This document shows, piece after piece, positions 24,143-35,779 of a DNA stretch of 64,000 bases. Source of the stretch: Ashinkailepas kermadecensis (Eukaryota > Arthropoda > Thecostraca > Neolepadidae); the NCBI GenBank assembly GCA_034440615.1, contig JAOTOM010003154.1, positions 73,998-137,997 of the forward strand, written 5' to 3'. Below the pieces are notes generated by a model. That model saw only the letters and a program-made list of their open reading frames with translations. It was not told the origin of the DNA and searched no databases. Position 1 is the first letter of the stretch; every line of letters begins with the position of its first letter. The translations under genes and the position numbers were made by a program.

Positions 24143-24829
24143 TGTTAACCAGCCGATCACGGACGTCACCGGCACATGGAATGACCGCCGGGTTCTGAAG
24201 CAATGCTTACCCCCCCCCCCCCAACACACACACTGGCGACGCCCATGACTAGCATGACCACTAGCTTGTGCGTTGTGACTATTAGCAGTATGATCATGGG
24301 ATTTCCAAGGCGGTGAACACCCACGAGTCACGGGATGGCAATTACCAGACACAAGGCAGAGCCGATACGAATGCGGGTCGTCTGCTGGTTAACGCGCGAA
24401 CAGACTCGTGGTCATGCCATCACTGCTGTATTCAGGCTGACAAGCTGTCGGTGTTGATGTGTGCATCGACTGCATAGGTCAAACAGCGCCCGCAGGTCGC
24501 CATATATCGCCGCATATCGCTACCGCATTCAGGCTGGCATTCAACTAGTTGATTTAAAATGAAACTCACAATCTATCAAAATCAGAAGCGCGATATGAAG
24601 CAGTTGTTAGGGTTAGATATGTATTACTTGTGTATTATGTGTGCATACTTGTATACACATACTTGCATATGTGTATGTATTACTAATCAGATTGATGAAT
24701 AAGCCGAAAAGAAGTTGGTTAGCCTGAAAACAAGGCTGAAACTACCAAAACCGCTGACCAATTATTAAACTAAAGGCAGGGCAGAAGTAACTTAATTGTT
24801 TACAGTTCATGTTCTTCCACATAAGCTTG
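24143..24829. other. Unassigned intronic DNA
   Basis: A poly(C) run lies near 24210-24221. No exon or element recognised. Confidence 0.5.
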
Positions 24830-25012
24830 AAGTGCCACCCCACCACACACCCAGTCAGGACCTAACTGCAGGTGCCACCCCACCACACCCTCCCCGCCGG
24901 GACCTGACTGGAGGTGCCACCCCACCACACCCTCCCCGCTTGGACGTGATTGAAGGTGCCACCCCACCACACGCTCGCCGTCACGATCTAGCTGGAGGTG
25001 CCATCCTGGTGG
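24830..25012. repeat. Degenerate tandem repeat of GGTGCCACCCCACCACAC, 4 copies
   Basis: The phrase recurs at roughly 41-57 bp intervals, followed by variable gacctgactgga-like sequence. Confidence 0.82.
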
Positions 25013-25037
25013 GGAGCAGGGTGGGTGGCGTTAGCGT

Positions 25038-25093
25038 TAGTTAGCTATTTGGGCTTTAGGGCGCGTCGACAACTATGGCCATATTGCGCCCAT
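25038..25093 (-). mobile_element. Tail-only retro-insertion, 56 bp, with 14-bp TSD
   Basis: The insert holds only the 3' hairpin of the LINE at 56849-57428 (GGGCGC at 25059-25064, 21-nt loop, GCGCCC at 25086-25091) and its AACT-type tail. Perfect 14-bp direct repeats, GGTGGCGTTAGCGT, flank it at 25024-25037 and 25094-25107. It is a complete retrotransposition product that stops 2 nt beyond the hairpin stem. Confidence 0.9.
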
Positions 25094-25107
25094 GGTGGCG
25101 TTAGCGT

Positions 25108-25498
25108 GGCGCCAACTATAACACAACCGGTGACGAATAATCGGACCACCAGAACGACAACCATTTCCAGCAGTCGGCCCGTCCACGAGAGCACACACCC
25201 GGTCGGCCGCGAACACGGAAACATCGACCGCAGACGCTCGAGACGACACCCGGACGGAGCGACAATCTGCGAAGTCAGCGCGCCAGCCACGCGGTGAAGC
25301 TTCGATATCTGGCCGCGACCGATCCGGTAACAAGCCGCCGCATCCGCGCCGAGTGGTTCCCAACGGGGTCGAACTCGGCCGACAATCGCTCTCGGTCTTC
25401 TGGTGCGGAGCACTTAAGACGAACGTCGGCTCCAACGCGTCACTGGCTGGCTCGAGCAGTCGGTCTCATTCAGGGCGACGGCGAGTGTCGACACGGTC
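25108..25498. other. Unassigned GC-rich intronic DNA
   Basis: Several overlapping open frames result from the high GC content. None was recognised. Confidence 0.45.
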
Positions 25499-25740
25499 GA
25501 CGCGACACAACCACCGGCGTATACTGTCGCATTACTGGTACTGCAGCTGCAGCGCGACGCAACCACCGGCGTATATTGTCGCATTACTGGTACTGCAGCC
25601 GCAGCGCGACACAACCATCGGTAGATACTGTCGCATTACTGGTACTGTAGCTGCAGCGCGACACAACCACCGGTGTATACTGTCGCATTACTGGTACTGC
25701 AGCTGCAGCGCGACATACCCATCGGTAGATACTTCGCAGC
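25499..25740. repeat. Minisatellite, about 52-bp unit, 5 copies
   Basis: Units contain GCGACACAACCACCGGCGTA and then tactgtcgcattactggtactgcagctgcag. The last unit runs directly into the CAGCCA array. Confidence 0.92.
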
Positions 25741-27475
25741 CGCGGCCGAAGCCACAGCTACAGCCACAGCCACAGCCGCGGTCACAGCTGCAGCCACAGG
25801 CACAGCCACAGCTACAATCACAGCCGCAGCTGCAGCCGCAGCCACAGCCACAGCCACAGCCTCAGCCACAGCCACAGCCACAGCCTCAGCCACAGCCACA
25901 GCCACAGCCACAGCCACAGCCACAGCCACAGCCACAGCCACAGCCACAGCCACAGCCACAGCCACAGCCGCAGCCATAGTAACAGCCATAGCCACAGCCA
26001 CAGCCACAGCCACAGCCACAGCCACAGCCATAGTCACAGCCATAGCCATAGTAACAGCCATAGCCACAGCCACAGCCACAGTCACAGCCACAGTCACAGT
26101 CACAGCCACAGCCACAGCCACAGCCACAGCCACAGCCACAGCCGCAGCCATAGTAACAGCCATAGCCACAGCCACAGCCACAGCCACAGGCACAGCCACA
26201 GCTACAATCACAGCCGCAGCCGCAGCTGCAGCCGCAGCCACAGCCACAGCCTCAGCCGCAGCCGCAGTCACAGCCACAGCCACAGCCACAGCCACAGCCA
26301 CAGCCACAGCCACAGCCACAGCCACAGCCACAGCCACAGCCACAGCCACAGCCACAGCCACAGCCACAGCCACAGCCACAGCCACAGCCACAGCCACAGC
26401 CACAGCCACAGCCACAGCCACAGCCACAGCCACAGCCACAGCCGCAGCCATAGTAACAGCCATAGCCACAGCCACAGCCACAGCCACAGCCACAGTCACA
26501 GCCATAGCCATAGTAACAGCCATAGCCACAGCCACAGCCACAGCCACAGCCACAGTCACAGCCACAGTCACAGTCACAGCCACAGCCACAGCCACAGCCA
26601 CAGCCACAGCCACAGCCACAGCCGCAGCCATAGTAACAGCCATAGCCACAGCCACAGCCACAGCCACAGGCACAGCCACAGCTACAATCACAGCCGCAGC
26701 CGCAGCTGCAGCCGCAGCCACAGCCACAGCCTCAGCCGCAGCCGCAGTCACAGCCACAGCCACAGCCACAGCCACAGCCACAGCCACAGCCACAGCCACA
26801 GCCACAGCCTCAGCCACAGCCACAGCCACAGCCACAGCCACAGCCACAGCCACAGCCACAGCCACAGCCACAGCCACAGCCACAGCCACAGCCACAGCCG
26901 CAGCCATAGTAACAGCCATAGCCACAGCCACAGCCACAGCCACAGCCACAGTCACAGCCACAGCCATAGTAACAGCCATAGCCACAGCCACAGCCACAGC
27001 CACAGCCACAGTCACAGCCACAGTCACAGTCACAGCCACAGCCACAGCCACAGCCACAGCCACGCAGCCATAGTAACAGCCATAGCCACAGCCACAGCCA
27101 CAGCCACAGGCACAGCCACAGCTACAATCACAGCCGCAGCTGCAGCCGCAGCCACAGCCACAGCCTCAGCCGCAGCCGCAGCCACAGCCACAGCCACAGC
27201 CACAGCCACAGCCACAGCCACAGCCACAGCCACAGCCACAGCCACAGCCACAGCCACAGCCACAGTCACAGCCACAGCCACAGCCGCAGCCATAGTAACA
27301 GCCATAGCCACAGCCACAGCCACAGTCACAGCCACAGCCACAGTCACAGCCACAGCCACAGCCACAGCCACAGTCACAGTCACAGCCACAGCCACAGTCA
27401 CAGCTGCAGCCACAGGCACAGCTACAGCCGCAGCCGCAGCCGCAGCCGCAGCCGCAGCCGCAGCCGCAGCCGCTC
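25741..27475. repeat. (CAGCCA)n hexanucleotide array with higher-order structure, about 1.7 kb
   Basis: Mostly CAGCCA with variant hexamers (cagccg, cagtca, catagt, cagctg). A marker phrase, CACAGCTACAATCACAGCCG, recurs near 25805, 26197, 26677 and 27117, showing that blocks of roughly 390-480 bp were amplified as units. The 6-bp period keeps frames open on both strands for over 450 codons, which is a composition effect. The right end is (CAGCCG)n. Confidence 0.97.
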
Positions 27476-28050
27476 AACCCGAGCCATCCACCCCTGCATC
27501 GCCTTTTGTATTGCACTGGCAGCATGGCCATGTTCGCACGTCATGTGTTTGCATAGAGTGGGAGTGTGCCAAAAGTGTTATCTGCTTCCGAGTGTGTATG
27601 AACTATGCCAATATATGCCAACATCCACCAGAAGAACACAAGAACTGTGCTTCGCGTGAATGAACGTGTGTGATTTCTTATCCTTATACATCATCACTAG
27701 CAATGTTGTATTTAAAGTAAATAATGCAAACATGGGCGTGTACCAGATCAAACTCGCTTTTGGATGATCAAAATCCGCTGGAGTACTACTGACAATAACG
27801 TTCGAGATAACTGTATACATTAACATACATTATAGCACATGTTATCCTTGACTTCCGCATATATGCGCAGTACGTATTGAAGAAACATCCATATGCGCCC
27901 AAAGCACCACAGCCATGACCACGGAATCCACTTCGGCACTTCGGCAACAGCAGCTCCTCTGAACGGACATCTCTTCTGACTCATCAGCCAACTTTGGTCG
28001 CTGCATAACCGGTGTGGTCGATACGCCCCGAGTCCCAATAACCAACCAAT
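27476..28050. other. Unassigned intronic DNA
   Basis: No exon or element recognised. Confidence 0.5.
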
Positions 28051-28289
28051 CAACCAATTCGCCGTACCAGCCCATCTCCGATCCGTCAGAAACGGATCAC
28101 CAGTGGACGCTGTCCGTCAGAGGGGGGGCTATGTCGGCCGACGGGCCGCGCTCAGCCCCACCCCGTGCTTCAACCAATTCGCCGTACCAGCCCATCTCCG
28201 ATCCGTCAGAAACGGATCACCAGTGGACGCTGTCCGTCAGAGGGGGGGCTATGTCGGCCGACGGGGCGCGCTCAGCCCCACCCCGTGCT
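28051..28289. repeat. Tandem duplication, 120-bp unit, 2 copies
   Basis: 28051-28170 and 28171-28289 are almost identical (for example gggccgcg against ggggcgcg), so the duplication is recent. Confidence 0.97.
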
Positions 28290-28570
28290 GGCGGTCTTCT
28301 AATTAGCAGACCCACAGGCTCATCACCGGTCATCTACTGGCGGGGCCGCTGCCGCCGGCGGGCCGATCCCGTACGCAACGTGGTCAGGGATCTGATCAGG
28401 GCGGTCGATCACAGAACATCGTCAGTGACCTGATCTGGACGACCAATCGCAGAGCGTCTATCACAGAACATCGCCAGTGATCTGATCTGGGCGGTTTATC
28501 ACACAACATCCTCGGACCTGGGCGCTAAATCACAGAACATGGTCCGGAGATCCGACTAAGGCGGTGAACC
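28290..28570. repeat. Degenerate repeats of the GATCACAGAACATCG type
   Basis: The phrase tcacagaacat recurs near 28409, 28461, 28499 and 28530 with gatctgatctgggcggt-like spacers. The period is irregular. Confidence 0.65.
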
Positions 28571-28946
28571 AAACCATATGGAAAGTGGAGCGGGGAAATC
28601 CGACCATATCGCAACACGGCTATCCACCGGGTCACACCGGGCCACAGGCACACCAGACCATACCACGCTACAGGAATACCGAAAAATGCCAAACCATACC
28701 ATTAACACAGCGCATAAATGCATCCGGTACTATTTCGACCAGCTTCAGCAGAACAGCATCCAAATGCATCCTGAACCGGTTACGAGAAATGCCACCGGAA
28801 TTATTCGAGAAATGCATCCCGTATTAGTCACGGCGGATGATATCCAGAGAGGATGGGGTGGCCAGGATGGGCCGCGATCAGTGGTCCAGCGGCTGGTGCG
28901 TCTGGCTCAGAGACGCGATGACCGAGCCCGAAGACACTTCACTGAC
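28571..28946. other. Unassigned intronic DNA
   Basis: Nothing recognised. Confidence 0.5.
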
Positions 28947-29140
28947 GAGCTGCCGACCAACTCGTGAGTCGGTCAGTCGGCACCCGAGCTGGCCAGCGTC
29001 AGAGGTAGACAGGCCGCTGGCCCGTGTCAAAGCGGCCACTAGCGAGCTGCCGACCAACTCGTGAGTCGGTCAGCCGGCACCCGAGTTGGCCAGCGTCAGA
29101 GGTAGGCAGGCCGCTGGCCCGTGTCAAAGCGGCCACTAGC
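28947..29140. repeat. Tandem duplication, 97-bp unit, 2 copies
   Basis: Both copies start GAGCTGCCGACCAACTCGTG, at 28947 and 29044, and differ at only a few sites. Confidence 0.95.
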
Positions 29141-29636
29141 GGGGAAGCAACCGTCATGACATCCCAATGGCCAAGTCGGGTCATGTAATTTGACCCGTAT
29201 ATAGTACGTTAATAAGTACGTATATAAGTACGTTAATCTGAACATGTTTAAATAGCATAAGTGGCCAAACCAAGCTATAAAAACAGAGCATGCACACTTC
29301 ACTAAAACTACCAGTTTCTTGTCCAACCACAGCTTGTATATGCACAAAGCCTGAATGCATTTATTTTGATACGCGCCTGGGATGTCGTCTAGTAGGAATT
29401 CTGGAATACAACGGCCACTAGAGGGAGGGAATCGTCATGACATCCAAATGGCGGACAACGACCATGTCAATAACGTTGATCTGAAAACGCCTAAATTACA
29501 TGCGCGGCAAAGTTAATTCATAAATAAACAAACAGAGCATGCTCACTTATATAAAACGATCAATGATTGGTCCAATAACAGCTCGCTTATGCACATACCC
29601 TGAAAATGTGTGTCTATATCCGCGCCTGAGATGTCT
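29137..29636. repeat. Diverged direct duplication, about 240-bp unit
   Basis: 29137-29384 and 29413-29636 share ordered phrases: cactag, CGTCATGACATCC, AAACAGAGCATGC, ACAGCT, ATGCACA and CGCGCCTG-GATGTC. They differ at many positions, so this duplication is much older than the 97-bp one beside it. Confidence 0.8.
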
Positions 29637-30239
29637 GGTCGGAGACCCGGGAAGTTAGACCACACGAGCCTGACTTCCGAAGTAAACGTGATGAGAACAG
29701 CTGTGGTCAGTGGTCAATCGATGAAGTGGTCATCAAATGTCAAACATTTCGAGCCGCTCGAGGTTGTCGCTCTGATCAAAATCGCCAACCAGCTTCGACT
29801 ACGATAAGTGATCGCCACTCGACCGATTATATTTCATGACTAAAACGAATAACATCATCAATGGTACTCTCATCAGATCTCAGATTCGCCCAAGGGGGTG
29901 GGGTGAATTGTGGTGAATCCACCGTGCTGAATTATGGTGCCCCTAGACTTCAATGCCCCCAGCATTATTTTTTTTTATGTGGGGGGTACGCGCTCCGAAA
30001 ATATCTGGACTTGCAGGTAGCATCGTACCATGGCTAACGTTAGTCTTCTTGGTTTTGTGGCATCGAGAAAGTTTACAGCAAATATTCTCAGCTGACAATG
30101 GAGAGCAAGCGACACGCTTCCCTTCATAGCCTCGGGAAAAATCATTGAGAGGGGAAAAACGCTAAAGTTTTTCATGAAAAGAAATACCCAATGCAACAGT
30201 CGCCTCAAGGTCGATTTCGATCTTTGAATGCGAACAAAA
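29637..30239. other. Unassigned intronic DNA
   Basis: Nothing recognised apart from a short poly(T) stretch near 29966. Confidence 0.5.
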
Positions 30240-31180
30240 CTGGTTCCGGAGGTGGACGTGCCAGCGAGAACTACATGGCCACTTGAGAGGTGACGGAGCC
30301 CCTATCCCACTTGAGCGCTGGCGGTCCTAGTGAGCTGGAGGGACCCTGAGAGCTTGAGAGGCTGAATGGCCTGGAGGACATGGCAAATATGTCAGAGACA
30401 CGTGTGCCGATGCAAAGTGCCTCTGGGCCGAAGTGAGTGGCCCCGGGCCGGTGCAAACGCCTCGGGCGAACGGTCCTGGAAAGATGAATGGTGTCTCAGT
30501 GTCGATGGAGAGTGCCCACGGGCCGACGCTGAGAACCTCTGACCGGGCCAACGTGAAGGATCTCGAGGCGGACGGATGGTCCCCAGGTCGGTGAAACCCT
30601 CGAGCTGACAGAGAGGGTCTTGTGAGCAAAACATAAAATGAGTCAACGGAGAGGGTCTCTCATCCAAAAGAGAGGACCCTAGCCATTTGAAAAGATCCCA
30701 GTTCATTGGAGAGAACCACGAGCCGACATGCAGGGCCCCTAGGCCGACGGAGGACTCCGAGCAGAAGTGAAGGAGCCCCGGGGTGATGAATTGGGCCCCG
30801 GGTAGTTGGAAGGGCTGTCGGCCTGAGGGAGAGGGCCATGGGTGGTGTAAGAGGGGCCCCACTAAGCTAAAGGAGACGACTTCTAGTTAAGGAGCCCATA
30901 TCACTCAAAGTGGGCCCAGTGGGCCCAGTCTACCAGGGGACCTCCATAATCGCGTGTCACCTTACGACAATCATGTGCTCGCCCCTGAGCCCAGGGCCAA
31001 TTCATATCAGCACGGGATTCTCTCCAGCCGTCAGGGGCCCTCTGCGTTGGCTCAGTGACCTTCCCCGTAGGTTAAGGACCTTCTTTGACTCAGTGGTTCT
31101 TGCCCGGAGGCCCTTTCAACGACCTGGGGGGGGGGGCTCCGCCGGACTACAGGTCCCTCACGTTGAGCCGGTCTGGAGTT
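30240..31180. repeat. Ancient degenerate array, GGGCC/GGAGAG-rich
   Basis: Short phrases such as ccgggccgatg, ggagaggg and gaccctgag recur every 25-35 bp without exact period. This resembles a very old minisatellite and leaves minus-strand frames open. The style matches 54580-55490. Confidence 0.55.
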
Positions 31181-33535
31181 GATACCACGATCCGCCACTG
31201 GTCGGGATTTCACTGCTTGCGGCCAAGGTATGTCAGACAGGCCAAAAGAAAAGCTTGGCTCAGATGAGCCTATTTTGGGAGTGCTGCGGGTTTTAGAGTG
31301 CTGCCGTAATTCATTCCTCGTCATTTTTCGCACTTATTATGTTCAACGACAAGGGTTAATTGCCCCCACCCCTGGTTTTCCACTGTCATAGATTTAGGCA
31401 ATGTGGATAAAAATGCTGCCCCAAATACCCAAGTGCATATCTGTGCATTATGTATATGCTGCATTCCTGGTCTTCTGGTCGTGGAATTTTCAGGATGTCG
31501 CGCATTGTTGTGGAACAAAGCGCGACGGTAATAATTTTTGTGTATGACTATAATTAAATAAATAATAATAACTCTAATTCAATAATAATACTTTTCAAAC
31601 AATAACAATTATTCAACAATAATATAATTATTGTGGCAATTGCGTCACCATGTTCAGTTTTCAGGTGGGGATCAACCTCAGGGGCGCAGTAATGATTTGT
31701 AAGCAAGAGGGACAAGCCCTGATAGTGTTCTGTTCCAGGTCCCCACCCCATTAACGTAAGAAACTAGAATTTGGTTCTGGTTCCCAAAATTCGCTAATCG
31801 TATTTGCGTGGTCAAAATTTTCAGTTTAGCTGCTCGAAAGGTGAGCCCTGCTCTTCCCATGTTCCTATGCTTCTGTCTAACCTAGACACAAGTAACTGAC
31901 CACCCCCCACACCATAAAGACAAATAGGATTTGTCTATATGGTTATTATGTATCTAATTATTACCCGGGTCCCATTCTATTAGACCTTTGTGGGTTGGCG
32001 TTCCTGGCGTACCAATGGCTATTGGTGGCTATTGCTATCTGCAAATTATTGATATATTGCTATATCGCTCAAATAATTTCATTCAGTAGCTGGAAACCAA
32101 AGTCGCAACGAATATAATCGTTCCAGCAATAGCATGAAGGGAGATAAAAAAAAGTTTGTTGTTTGTAATGCACGATGCTATTCAATAGTATTTCACAAAC
32201 AGCGGTGTCCACACCCGGTGCCACAGAGACTTGTAGAATCTTAGGTGCCAGTATTTCACAAACAGAAAGTTTGACTTCAGCATCAGAAAGCATCAGAAAA
32301 CATCACCTGGCACCCTAGGCAATTATATGCATAGGCATGCGTATAAAATTATCCATGAATTAATTTTTTTTAAGTGATGTGAATATACACCTCGATTTCC
32401 TGAGGGAACGTCGACTTTAGCAAAAACGTCAATTATTGTTCTTGGAGGTGATATTTAAAGTCACAGGCTACGCCGGTAAAAACGCCTAGCCGTGCCACAT
32501 AACATTTAGTCCTAATTATCCAAGCTAATGCTCGAATTTCCTCCATAGCAATGGGATGGCAATTTTCCTAGCTACAGGCGGGGTTGTGCTGTGCTTTCGG
32601 GCAGCACCGCCGGTTTTCCACTGAGGGGTATTGTGGCAGACCAACAGCCTGCGAAATGAGTTCTGAGTGCTCCCGCTAGATAGCCTAACCAACATCCACA
32701 GCTTTTTTTGTTCCATTTTCACAACTGAGCCTCCGACAAAAATAACAACTGTAATAATAGCCTCATTACTCTTCATTTCTGGTCGCGCATCTAACTGATT
32801 ACATTCAGCATCAGGTGCCAGGATTATTGTGTGGTGTTAGATATGCGCAGTACCACACACGCAAATGACTTAGGTACTGGTACCTTACGTACCCCACGGT
32901 GGGAACGTCTCGCATCTCCCCAACACATTGCGAAAATACATCCCAACAAATGCCGCATCAATTCTGGAACCGGGCGGCAAAGGTGCGTGTATCGACATTG
33001 TCGTCGCGTACTTCAGTCCCCAGACACGCATGCATGACCGGGCATGTCGTAACTCACGGATCTCCCGACTTATTCATTCCGGCGGTAATGGATCACGGCC
33101 CAAATTGCTTCAGCTATCATATCTTGGCCGAATTAGCGCCGGCCATGACCCGCAGCGTGTGGGAGATTTATCGGCCGCCCCGTCGCGATGCCGCCGGTCC
33201 CAGGTGGGCCCGGCTGGGCGGCGCCGGCGGCTGTATCTCCGACGCGGCCGGCAGGCGCCACCCACATCCGGCCATCATGTATGCATGGCCGACGCGACAA
33301 TCCAGTGGCCGTTGATTACCCGGCGCGGCTCGTCGGCACGCCACAGCTCGGCCGAGGCTAAACGGCCGCTGTGATCACTGTGGCCGGCGCGCCCTGCAGC
33401 CCAAACAGCAAACACGCAGCACACTGCGGCAGGGCTAACCGGCGTCGGGCAGGTGTTGGCACGCGCCAGCTGGCGGGCCAATGCTCACGAGAACTGGTCA
33501 ACAGCGCCACACACGATCGTGTGAGACAGACGCAT
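31181..33535. other. Unassigned intronic DNA
   Basis: 31540-31640 is an AATAAT-rich patch. 32890-33530 is GC-rich with overlapping open frames that I do not recognise. No splice-bounded exon was identified. Confidence 0.45.
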
Positions 33536-33552
33536 GGCGTGGTACGTCGCTG

Positions 33553-33748
33553 GTAGTTAGTTAGTTATTCGGGCTGTTAGTTAGTTAGTTATTCGGGCTG
33601 TTAGTTTGTTAATTTTTTGGGGTGTTAATTAATTAATTTTTGTTATTATTTAATTTGTTTGTTTTTTTCGGGCTGTTAGGGCGCATAGTTAGTTATTCGG
33701 GTTAGTCTAGGGTAGGGCGCATCGACTGCATTGGTCGTTTAGCGCCCA
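33553..33748 (-). mobile_element. Tail-only retro-insertion with expanded tail and 9-bp TSD, in foldback A
   Basis: It contains the hairpin GGGCGC (33715-33720), a 21-nt loop and GCGCCC (33742-33747), preceded on the + strand by several copies of TTAGTTAGTTATTCGGGCTG. ACGTCGCTG flanks it at 33544-33552 and 33749-33757. The other foldback arm holds the uninterrupted empty site at 35755-35763. Confidence 0.88.
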
Positions 33749-34149
33749 ACGTCGCTGTTATGTGCTGGACAATACAGCGAGTGCGTGAGAGATGTCGACG
33801 TGTGTGCTGAGAATGCACGATCCAGCCGGAGCAATGCTGTCTGAATTTGCATCACACCGGCCATTTCTCGTTCGCTTCGCAGATGTCGCGATAATGTGAT
33901 CATCTGTAGTAAATTGACACCAATGCACTGAGGGAATCACAAATGCTAAACTCGAGTATCGAATAGTTCTCCTGCATACATTTCCGATTACTAAATCTTG
34001 CATTCGACCACGCGTATACAATACACACAAACCAGAGACACATTGCAAAGCGCATTTGCCTTGCATTAGCGTATATTATGATGCATTGGTCGTAACTAAA
34101 TTTTGTACCGAAAGGCATCAGCACATATGACTTAGCACAAATTAGAACC

Positions 34150-34355
34150 ATGGCAACTGAGAATGTGGCGACTAATGAGAATGTGGCAGCTAATGCGAAT
34201 GTGGCATCTAATGAGAATGTGGCGACTAATGTGAATGTGGCAGTTAATGTGAGTGTGGCAGCTAATTAGAATGTGACATCTAATGAGAAAGTGGCAGCTG
34301 ATGAGAACGTGGCAGCTAATGAGAATGTGACAGTTAAGGAGAATATGGTAGCTGA
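34150..34355. repeat. 18-bp minisatellite in the left foldback arm
   Basis: Units GAGAATGTGGCAGCTAAT vary at two or three sites. The inverted counterpart lies at about 35335-35500. Confidence 0.93.
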
Positions 34356-34724
34356 ACGGTTAATGCATGCACAAACGCACGCAAGCTTGAACGGATATTG
34401 CTGCCGCCACCACATTCAAAGACCTTCACCTTTAAATCCTTTACTTTCACCGAGAGTGGTGAAAGGCACCCCGAGACTTTCTGACGATCAGCCGAAAACC
34501 TCCTAGGACTGGTATGACTGATCGTATATTCTTTGCATACTTTTTGGGAACAAAATTGGCCAGTTCATGTGCGGTAAATCAGCTATTATCTCATTTCCTA
34601 AGGATGTATGTGTATTTTTTTTAGAAATCGTAACAACTACCTGCTTTAATGCAGTTCATATGTTCACATGCTTGACGTTGAATATATGGCACACTCAGAC
34701 CATCCCGTCCACCGATAACTTTCT

Positions 34725-34757
34725 CATGGTCTCACGATGCTAATACATCGTGAGACC

Positions 34758-34760
<3 letters not shown>
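34725..34760. repeat. Inverted repeat, 15-bp arms, 6-nt loop
   Basis: CATGGTCTCACGATG is followed by ctaata and then its exact complement. It is followed at once by (TA)n and sits near the centre of foldback A. Confidence 0.95.

Positions 34761-34822
<62 letters not shown>
34761..34822. repeat. (TA)n microsatellite
   Basis: About 31 TA units in the spacer of foldback A. Confidence 0.98.
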
Positions 34823-34826
<4 letters not shown>

Positions 34827-35506
34827 TACATACCATCAATTTCGTTGGTTGAACATTCAATAGGTTTATTTTGCACCTTGCATCAAGCTGACATAGAGTG
34901 TGTAAAGACATCCATCGCTGTCTCGAGGGAACCGCTGGGCAAGCCTGCGAATCGATATCTCATTCTTCGTACCATTGAATCATGGAAACGACCCTGAATA
35001 GGCAACCGCCACTCCCTCGAGACAAACTCACGGTGACGCCCCAAAATCTACTTTCATTGCTTCGGCACGAAATAGTGGTGACACCACTGAATCAGCACCT
35101 GAATGCGTCGCAAAAGAACCCAAGGCTCTTCTTCTTCTCCATCACTTCTGTAAAATCATCGATGACATCCTGACACTTTGTTTTCGGCTGGTCGTCAGAA
35201 AGTCTCAGAGTGCCTTTCACCACTTTCGGTGAAAGTAAAGGATTAGAGAGGTGAAGGTCTTTGAATGTGGTGGCGGCAGCAATATCCGTTCAAGCTTCCG
35301 TGCGTTTGTGCATGCATTAACGGTTCAGCGACCATATTCTCCTTAGCTGTCACATTCTCATTAGCTGCCACATTCTCATCAGCTGCTACGTTGTGAATAG
35401 ATGCCACACTCGCATTAACTGCCACATTCACATTAGTCGCCACATTCTCATTAGCTGCCACATTCACATTAGCATTGACAAATTCTCATTAGTCGCCACC
35501 TTCTCA

Positions 35507-35539
35507 GTCAGGATGTGTCACACCGTGACACATCCTGAC
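35507..35539. repeat. Perfect inverted repeat, 15-bp arms, 3-nt loop
   Basis: GTCAGGATGTGTCAC is followed by acc and then its exact complement. It occupies the position where the left arm of foldback A has about 180 bp of different sequence. Confidence 0.95.
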
Positions 35540-35779
35540 TATTCGATACTCGAGTTTAGCATTTGTGATTTCCCTGCAGTATTGTGCCCCGGTGTCAATT
35601 TACTACAGACGATCACATTGTCGCGACATCTGCGAAGCAAACGAGAAATGGCCGGTGTGATGCAAATTCAGACAGCATTGCTCCGGCCGGATAGAGCGTT
35701 CTCAGCATGCACGTCGACATCTCTCACGCACTCGTTGTATTGTCCAGCACGTAACAGCGACGTACCACGCACAATCCTG

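Larger units (their letters stand above)
33536..35779. mobile_element. Long inverted-repeat (foldback) element A
   Basis: The left arm, 33536-34508, is repeated in inverted orientation at 35170-35779 with high identity. Shared stretches include TCCAGCCGGAGCAATGCTGT, the CTCGAGTATCGAATAG segment, an 18-bp minisatellite and TTGAACGGATATTGCTGCCG. The arms enclose about 660 bp holding a 15-bp palindrome and a (TA)n run. The left arm carries two extra segments: a tail-only retro-insertion and about 180 bp at 33972-34150. No protein is encoded. It is either a non-autonomous foldback transposon or an inverted duplication. Sense or antisense transcription through the ADPRS intron would form a long double-stranded RNA. 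Confidence 0.88.

Noticed and set aside
25636..27073. Open frames of over 450 codons on both strands (Ala-Val and Ala-Thr repeats)
   Set aside because: They are produced by the CAGCCA hexamer array, which has no stop codons in several frames. No start context, splice sites or non-repeat domain.
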